64,000 bases of DNA from Croceivirga sp. (GTDB lineage Bacteria; Bacteroidota; Bacteroidia; Flavobacteriales; Flavobacteriaceae). The notes under the pieces were generated by a model. The model was not told where the DNA came from. It made no database searches and saw only the letters and a list, made by a program, of their open reading frames with translations. Position 1 is the stretch's first letter; the number at the start of each line of letters is the position of its first letter. Positions 59,202-64,000 of the stretch are shown here, one piece after another. Location: the NCBI GenBank assembly GCA_028284665.1, contig JANQRG010000019.1, positions 124,001 through 188,000 of the forward strand, read 5' to 3'. Made by a program: the position numbers and the translations under genes.

Positions 59202-59237
59202 TTTTGTTTAATATATTTTAGCTTTTATTAAACAAAA
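59202..59237. promoter_or_regulatory. Inverted repeat, copy 2 (11-base arms)
   Basis: TTTTGTTTAAT and ATTAAACAAAA flank exactly 14 bases, the same core and spacing as 58713-58742. It precedes the minus-strand gene at 59172 and so may be a shared operator. Confidence 0.65.
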
Positions 59238-59330
59238 TTTGTGGATGTGATCAAAGTATTACTTTTCAAAGGGATCTTACAGTTAAGTCCTGCCCCCTAT
59301 TGGGTTACATTACAAAATCGTTATTCTTCC

Positions 59331-59712
59331 ATTTTCCCATACCGTTCACTCCATACACCTTCAATCTCCTCAAGTGTGCGTCCTTTGGTTTCCGGAAGCA
59401 ACTTATGCGTAAACCAAAGGACGCACACTTGAGGAGGAAGTAGGGAAGCGAACCGTTCCATACTCCTTCCAGATTTGCTTTGCTTTCTGCCACTATGGGA
59501 AAGGATTGGGACACGAGGTAATTGGCCGCCCATTGTACAGCTACGGCAATGGACATCCCCACCGATCGCATATTGTTGGGGAACATTTCGGCAAGTACCA
59601 CCCAAACCACAGGGCCCATGGAAATGGCAGAAAGGTCCACGAAAATAGCAAAACGACGGACAGCATATCATGTTTAAAAGGATACTCAACGACATCCTTG
59701 AATATATGAGCA
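59331..59712 (-). pseudogene. Broken 3' copy of the sugar-porter gene
   Basis: From 59331 to about 59640 this is roughly 95 percent identical to 62249-62575, the C-terminal third of the intact sugar-porter gene on the same strand (SMGPVVWVVLAEMFPNN, SVGMSIAVAVQWAANYLVSQSFPIVAESKANLEGVWNGSLPYF and LLPETKGRTLEEIEGVWSERYGK). The frame is broken by a replaced segment (59411-59436) forming a perfect 26-base inverted repeat with 59366-59391. Beyond about 59645 similarity stops. The region 59173-60223 has no other gene; a short frame at 59943-60194 is not convincing. Confidence 0.85.
59366..59436. repeat. 26-base perfect inverted repeat made within the broken copy
   Basis: Arms 59366-59391 and 59411-59436 are exact reverse complements with a 19-base loop. 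The left arm is present in the intact gene, the right arm is not: there AAACCAAA is followed by TAATGCAAAGG. This is the mark of template switching at an imperfect palindrome. Confidence 0.85.
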
Positions 59713-60223
59713 TATTTAAGTTACTACTAATACAGGTTACGGAAATCTAATCTTAGAGCTTACAAGTTTACTCTACTCATCTGAGGCCTTAAACATAAAA
59801 ATGGCATAGTCTTAGATAAGTCGAACGGTGTTTATTCCAAAAAACCATATTTTTTTTAAGGCAATTATCCAATTCACTTCTTCTTCTAAACACTAACTTG
59901 TGCATGCATCTTTCTGTTAAATTGAAATAGTAACTTCGAGAATTGGCCTTACAACAAATTCTTATTCATGGGTCTTACATATTTATTTTACTTATTGGTG
60001 TTTTGGTATACTATTCAGCTTTTAATCGGAAACAAAACCACTTTTCCGGTATTGCAATTCGTGGGACTCTTATAACATTAATTAACCTTAAAGAAAACTG
60101 TATGGATATGGCATCTGTTAAGCACATAGCACTACTTAGAAACTCTTCCTATGTTGGTAATTACAAAACTCCCTTACTCTTTATACCTGAATAATGGATA
60201 TTGACGTATATTAAAAACCAAAT

Positions 60224-62104
60224 ATGGATCTCATTCAATTCATTGAAAAATTTGATATAGTTGGGATTTTGGGTGAATACACTGTTACCAAGGTCCTTGA
60301 TAACATTTTAAAAAAAAATAATCGGGAAGTTTTAAAAAGCTCAAAGTACTCCGTCGACAAGACCAAAAGAGAGTCGTTGGAAAACGCAATCTTGAATGAG
60401 TTGAGAAAGACCTTTAATTGGTTTTATACCATAAAGGACAATCAATTTAATATTTCAAACTTTCTCAACACTGTTTATGTTGACCTAGATATTTTGCTAG
60501 CGCCAATTACATCCGTGTTAGGAGGAACGAAAAACCTTCCTAAAGACAAATTTGAAAATATATATCAGCAGTATCAGGGAAATATAATTGTCATAGGTGA
60601 TCCAGGTGCAGGAAAAACTACTTTGATGAAGAATTTTTCTTATTCTTTAGCTCAACGAATAAAAGAAGGTATAAGCACCCAAGTACCTATAGTTATTTTG
60701 TTGAGGGATTTGGATAAAGCAATTTTTGACACCTCAAATGATCTTTTCTTATTCAAATACTTGCTGAATCTTTTTAAAATTGATATCGAGTTCGTTGCTA
60801 TTAAAGAAAGAGACATTATTCGAAATACAATTCGAAAATGCGTGAAGAATTTTCTTGAAGAATGGAATATTGTTTTAATACTTGACGGATATGATGAGGT
60901 CGTAAGTCAAGAAAAAAGAGATCTTCTCAAAGAGGAAATTTTAAATTTAACCAATGATAATCGGAGGTACAGAGTAATACTTACTTCAAGATTTGGAGAG
61001 GATCTTCCCTTTAGTGAAAACACTTCTGCATTTCAGATATCTAGTTTGAGTGATGAACAAATCGAACAATTTATAGCTAACTATTTACCGGATAAAGAGG
61101 AAAAATGGGAGGACTTCAAAAATAAAATTAAAAAATCAAGTTATTCCGGTACGGAAAGAAGACCTTTAACATTAGCTTTTTATTGTTATTACTACAATCA
61201 CTACGGTTATCTTCCAGAACAACCAAGCTCATTGTATTCCAAGGTAACACGCTTGTTACTAGAAGAATGGAGTAAATTGAATTCTGTACAAAGATTGTCT
61301 ACCTTCTCAAACTTCAATTTTGAGATCAAAGCAAAATTTCTTAGAGAATTTGCTTTTTTTCTAACTCATGAACGTAACAGATTGGATTTCAATAAAAGAA
61401 TATTCGATATTTTTTACGAAAGAGTATTTGAAAAGTATAGGCTAAAAGAAGAAGATAGTCAGAAGGTACTTCAAGAAATCCAATCTCATAACGGATTGAT
61501 TACTCCAATTGATGGAGAAACGTTTTCGTTTGCGCACAAATCAATTCAAGAATTTTTTGTAGCAGATTACATTATACGACTAGGAGAAACTCCTAATTTC
61601 TATCTAGTTGAGATCCCAAACGAAATTGCTATTGCGACTTCTATTTCGGATAACCCTAATAAATTCTTCTTTAATGTAGTTCTTCATCATCGAACAATAG
61701 GCCTAAGAAAATTTTCCAGAAGATTTTTGAATAGATTAGTAATTGAAAAGCCTATTTTCTTTCCAGATCCATTGTTGGGCTTAGCTTTAATTAGCTTATA
61801 CAACGATTTAAAAAAAATTGAACTTTATGATACAAGAAAGAAGAATATCCACTTTGATGATATGGTTCTTTTTAAATCTGAAAATGATGTACTGTTAGAA
61901 TTATTTGAAAACCCCATCTTTACAAAATCAATTAAATCACTTTTAGATGATTTCTACCCGTATTCTTCACAAAAGATGTATTCTGAAACAGATTGTAATA
62001 TTATCTACTTCAAGCGGAAAAAAGATTTTATCGGAATTAACAATGATTTGATTCCCAAATATATAGCTTTGACCGACAAGTATGTATTGGATCGGTTAAG
62101 TTAA
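60224..62104 (+). CDS. NACHT-domain NTPase (STAND family)
   Basis: The 626 residues have an N-terminal helical effector or oligomerisation region of about 110 residues, then a NACHT module at about 120-420: Walker A GDPGAGKTTLMKN, Walker B VLILDGYDEVVSQEKRD, the sensor region YRVILTSRFGED and the small domain with RPLTLAFYCYYY. The helical tail (SFAHKSIQEFFVADYIIRLG) and a C-terminal sensor of about 150 residues follow, without clear repeats. Bacterial NACHT proteins protect against phages by sensing and killing the cell. No separate effector domain can be named. It is visibly more AT-rich than its neighbours and lies between two sugar-porter copies, suggesting insertion. Confidence 0.85.
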   Translation: MDLIQFIEKFDIVGILGEYTVTKVLDNILKKNNREVLKSSKYSVDKTKRESLENAILNELRKTFNWFYTIKDNQFNISNFLNTVYVDLDILLAPITSVLGGTKNLPKDKFENIYQQYQGNIIVIGDPGAGKTTLMKNFSYSLAQRIKEGISTQVPIVILLRDLDKAIFDTSNDLFLFKYLLNLFKIDIEFVAIKERDIIRNTIRKCVKNFLEEWNIVLILDGYDEVVSQEKRDLLKEEILNLTNDNRRYRVILTSRFGEDLPFSENTSAFQISSLSDEQIEQFIANYLPDKEEKWEDFKNKIKKSSYSGTERRPLTLAFYCYYYNHYGYLPEQPSSLYSKVTRLLLEEWSKLNSVQRLSTFSNFNFEIKAKFLREFAFFLTHERNRLDFNKRIFDIFYERVFEKYRLKEEDSQKVLQEIQSHNGLITPIDGETFSFAHKSIQEFFVADYIIRLGETPNFYLVEIPNEIAIATSISDNPNKFFFNVVLHHRTIGLRKFSRRFLNRLVIEKPIFFPDPLLGLALISLYNDLKKIELYDTRKKNIHFDDMVLFKSENDVLLELFENPIFTKSIKSLLDDFYPYSSQKMYSETDCNIIYFKRKKDFIGINNDLIPKYIALTDKYVLDRLS

Positions 62105-62235
62105 AAAAAGAAAACTAACTCTACTATTTGGGTAAACTGATTTTCGTAAATCCAAAGAGAACACCATTATCATTGATTATCGCATATATTGGATAGGATT
62201 ACCGAATTCTATATATCATTAAATTCGAGTACTAG

Positions 62236-63654
62236 TTAGTTCTGATCTATTTTCCCATACCGTTCACTCCATACACCTTCAATCTCCTCAAGTGTGCGTC
62301 CTTTGGTTTCCGGAAGCAACTTATGCGTAAACCAAATAATGCAAAGGATAAAGAACATGAAGAGGAAGTAGGGAAGCGAACCATTCCATACTCCTTCCAG
62401 GTTTGCTTTGCTTTCTGCCACAATGGGAAAGGATTGGGATACGAGGTAATTGGCCGCCCACTGCACCGCTACGGCAATGGACATCCCCACCGATCGCATA
62501 TTGTTGGGAAACATTTCGGCAAGTACCACCCAAACCACAGGCCCCATAGACATCGCAAAAGAGCCCACAAATACAAGAATACCTATGAGTGAAAGAATGC
62601 CCACGTTACCCGTCATCAACGTTATCCCAAGAAAGGCAAACCCAATGAACATTCCGATTGATCCCGAGATAATCAATGGTTTCCGGCCCCACTTATCAAC
62701 GGTTAACATGGCTAAAACGGTAAAGGCTACGTTTACGCCCGCCAACAATATCTGTTGTGCCAACACATCCTCCTGACCAAAGCCCAGGGCTTTTTCAAAA
62801 ATATCAGCCCCATAATAGAGTACGGCGTTAATTCCGGTAAACTGTTGTAAAAAAGAAAGCACACTTCCAATAAGGATAATGGGTAATATCCCCTTGGCAA
62901 ATACCTGACCAATGCTAATGGAAACATTTTGCGCAATGGACTGCTTGATCTCCTCAGCAGTGGTCTTGGCATGATCCAAACCATGGATTTTTGCCAATAC
63001 TTTAATAGAATCTTCCTCCCGCTTTTTTAACAAAAGCCAACGTGGACTCTTGGGAACAAAAAACAGCAACAAAAGAAACAGTATACAGGGCACCAATTCT
63101 GACCAAAACATTACCCGCCATCCGGTTTCCGTATTATATTCTTCTGTTTGACCACCTCCAATTTGATAGGTAACCAGGAATACGATAAAGAAACCCAGTA
63201 CGATAGCCATTTGATACAAGGTCACCATTTTTCCCCGGATATTTGCCGGAGAGATCTCAGCGATATACATAGGGGCATTCATGGAAGCAATCCCAATACC
63301 CAAACCTCCAATTAAGCGGAATACCACCAGCATTGGAACCGTTTGGGGCAAAAACTCGGGCAGTCCTGAACCCCAGGCAGAGATCGTAAATAGTATTGCG
63401 GAGAAGATTAAGGAAACTTTTCTTCCATACTTCCTACTAACAGGTCCTGCCACGATGGCTCCTACAAAACAGCCTAATAAGGCGCTACCCACAACCCAGC
63501 CCTTTGTGGCCGGATCAAGATCAAAAAATTTGCTGAAATAAAATTGTGTCCCATTGATAACCCCAGTATCGTAGCCAAAAAGAAAACCGCCAAGGGCGGC
63601 TATAAAGCTTACAAAAACCAGGGTAACCATGTTCTTTTTTTGGGCGTTTGCCAT
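62236..63654 (-). CDS. Sugar:proton symporter, MFS sugar-porter family
   Basis: The 472 residues have twelve transmembrane segments and the family signatures: GGFLFGYDTGVINGTQFYF in segment 1, GPVSRKYGRKVSL between 2 and 3, IAEISPANIRGKMVTLYQMAIVLG in segment 5, QQFTGINAVLYYGADIFEKALG in segment 7 and PETKGRTLEEIEGVW after 12. Likely imports a monosaccharide such as xylose, glucose or fucose with protons; the sugar cannot be told. Intact gene, opposite to the NACHT gene and paired with the broken copy at 59331. Confidence 0.93.
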   Translation of the reverse strand: MANAQKKNMVTLVFVSFIAALGGFLFGYDTGVINGTQFYFSKFFDLDPATKGWVVGSALLGCFVGAIVAGPVSRKYGRKVSLIFSAILFTISAWGSGLPEFLPQTVPMLVVFRLIGGLGIGIASMNAPMYIAEISPANIRGKMVTLYQMAIVLGFFIVFLVTYQIGGGQTEEYNTETGWRVMFWSELVPCILFLLLLFFVPKSPRWLLLKKREEDSIKVLAKIHGLDHAKTTAEEIKQSIAQNVSISIGQVFAKGILPIILIGSVLSFLQQFTGINAVLYYGADIFEKALGFGQEDVLAQQILLAGVNVAFTVLAMLTVDKWGRKPLIISGSIGMFIGFAFLGITLMTGNVGILSLIGILVFVGSFAMSMGPVVWVVLAEMFPNNMRSVGMSIAVAVQWAANYLVSQSFPIVAESKANLEGVWNGSLPYFLFMFFILCIIWFTHKLLPETKGRTLEEIEGVWSERYGKIDQN

Positions 63655-63782
63655 GATATTAGTATTAGTCGGTTGCCGTTAAAGGTAGAAAATCTTTTTT
63701 GGTATGACCAGAATATATTGATTGGTTTCCGTTTATGGTCCGGAAAAAATCCAAAACTACGTCTCTCGTTCCACGATTAACC

Positions 63783-64000
63783 TTAAAACTTAAATTCCGC
63801 AGTGAATACGGTATGAAACAGGATATCATCCAGGCCGCTTTCTTTCAGAAATGCACCGGGAAAGATCAGGTTGGTTTCTAACTCAAGCGCAATGTTTTTG
63901 TTGAGTTCAATTCCCGTGATGGTCCCGATCTGATGTCCGATAAACTGTTCCCTATTCAAGGAAGGATATTCCAATACCAAGGCGGGGTTATAGACCCCAT
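63783..64000 (-). CDS. C-terminal end of an outer-membrane barrel protein (partial)
   Basis: The last 72 or so residues of a gene running off the window: VYNPALVLEYPSLNREQFIGHQIGTITGIELNKNIALELETNLIFPGAFLKESGLDDILFHTVFTAEFKF. Alternating polar and hydrophobic residues and an aromatic final residue show an outer-membrane beta barrel. The ending resembles alginate-export-type (PF13372) proteins, a guess only. It lies 128 bases from the sugar porter on the same strand and may belong to a sugar-uptake set. Confidence 0.6.
   Translation of the reverse strand, partial: GVYNPALVLEYPSLNREQFIGHQIGTITGIELNKNIALELETNLIFPGAFLKESGLDDILFHTVFTAEFKF

Noticed and set aside
59943-60194. 83-codon frame before the NACHT gene
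   Set aside because: It starts with a hydrophobic stretch but has no credible ribosome-binding context, odd composition and no recognisable family; could be a small partner of the NACHT protein but evidence is too weak.
1-64000. CRISPR arrays, rRNA and tRNA genes
   Set aside because: No regularly spaced short repeats and no cloverleaf or rRNA-like sequence was recognised; the recurrent spacers here are irregular in distance and separate genes.

Overview
The window looks like a chromosomal segment of a Bacteroidota, most likely a marine or soil member of the Flavobacteriia. The reasons are a SusC/SusD pair run by an ECF sigma factor and a FecR anti-sigma with the C-terminal domain typical of this phylum, a HAEPLYID-type protein, many lipoproteins, AT-rich DNA and promoter boxes of the TAnnTTTG kind. 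No tRNA, rRNA, IS element or CRISPR array was seen. All names come from reading motifs, not from a database search.

Region 1 (317-7,300) and region 2 (10,666 to about 43,540) are the striking part. They are strings of mostly single, mostly plus-strand, promoter-poor genes separated by 60-250 base structured spacers. I read them as integron-type gene cassettes separated by attC-like sites. The core evidence is a covarying pair of short repeats. The first 6-10 bases of a cassette (R', beginning GTT or ATT) are the exact reverse complement of a block (R'') just behind the same cassette's gene, hundreds of bases away, and the sequence differs from cassette to cassette: 440-449/829-838, 4331-4339/4812-4820, 10782-10789/11262-11269, 11478-11486/13295-13303, 15036-15045/15846-15855 and 17814-17823/18493-18502 are perfect. 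Both regions start at two copies of the same roughly 120-base leader (317-442 and 10,666-10,784), which I take for the attI-like entry point plus promoter. No tyrosine recombinase gene lies in the window. Some later spacers are decayed, and blocks such as 24,499-26,975 and the reverse-strand haloperoxidase at 36,404-37,726 look like ordinary chromosome or foreign pieces inside the array.

Cargo of the arrays: several GNAT acetyltransferases, serine hydrolases, VOC proteins, a CPBP protease, an alpha-L-fucosidase next to a sulfatase, a CoA-transferase, large secreted peptidases, regulators of the Crp, HxlR and AraC types, a TIR-domain protein and many unrecognised membrane or lipoproteins.

Between the two leaders (7,300-10,480) sit a broken Fur-family gene, a divergent Tat-exported thioredoxin-reductase-like flavoprotein sharing a perfect palindromic operator with it, a lipocalin-like lipoprotein and a PhzF-family isomerase. 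A dispersed repeat containing CCCGTCCCGAGTAC occurs before each leader.

Region 3 (43,744-52,323, minus strand) is a coherent nutrient-uptake operon: ECF sigma, FecR, SusC with an STN signalling domain, SusD, and two exported glycerophosphodiester phosphodiesterases. It suggests uptake and cleavage of glycerophosphodiesters. Region 4 (52,618-59,180) holds small metabolic and regulatory genes: an ArsR repressor with a clear self-regulating promoter and SRPBCC partners, a creatininase, GNATs, a PdxH-like oxidase, a SAP/DUF6434 protein and two small unknown genes with the same upstream inverted repeat. Region 5 (59,331-64,000) holds a NACHT NTPase gene, a possible defence gene, between a broken copy and an intact copy of a sugar-porter gene, then the end of an outer-membrane protein gene that runs off the window.
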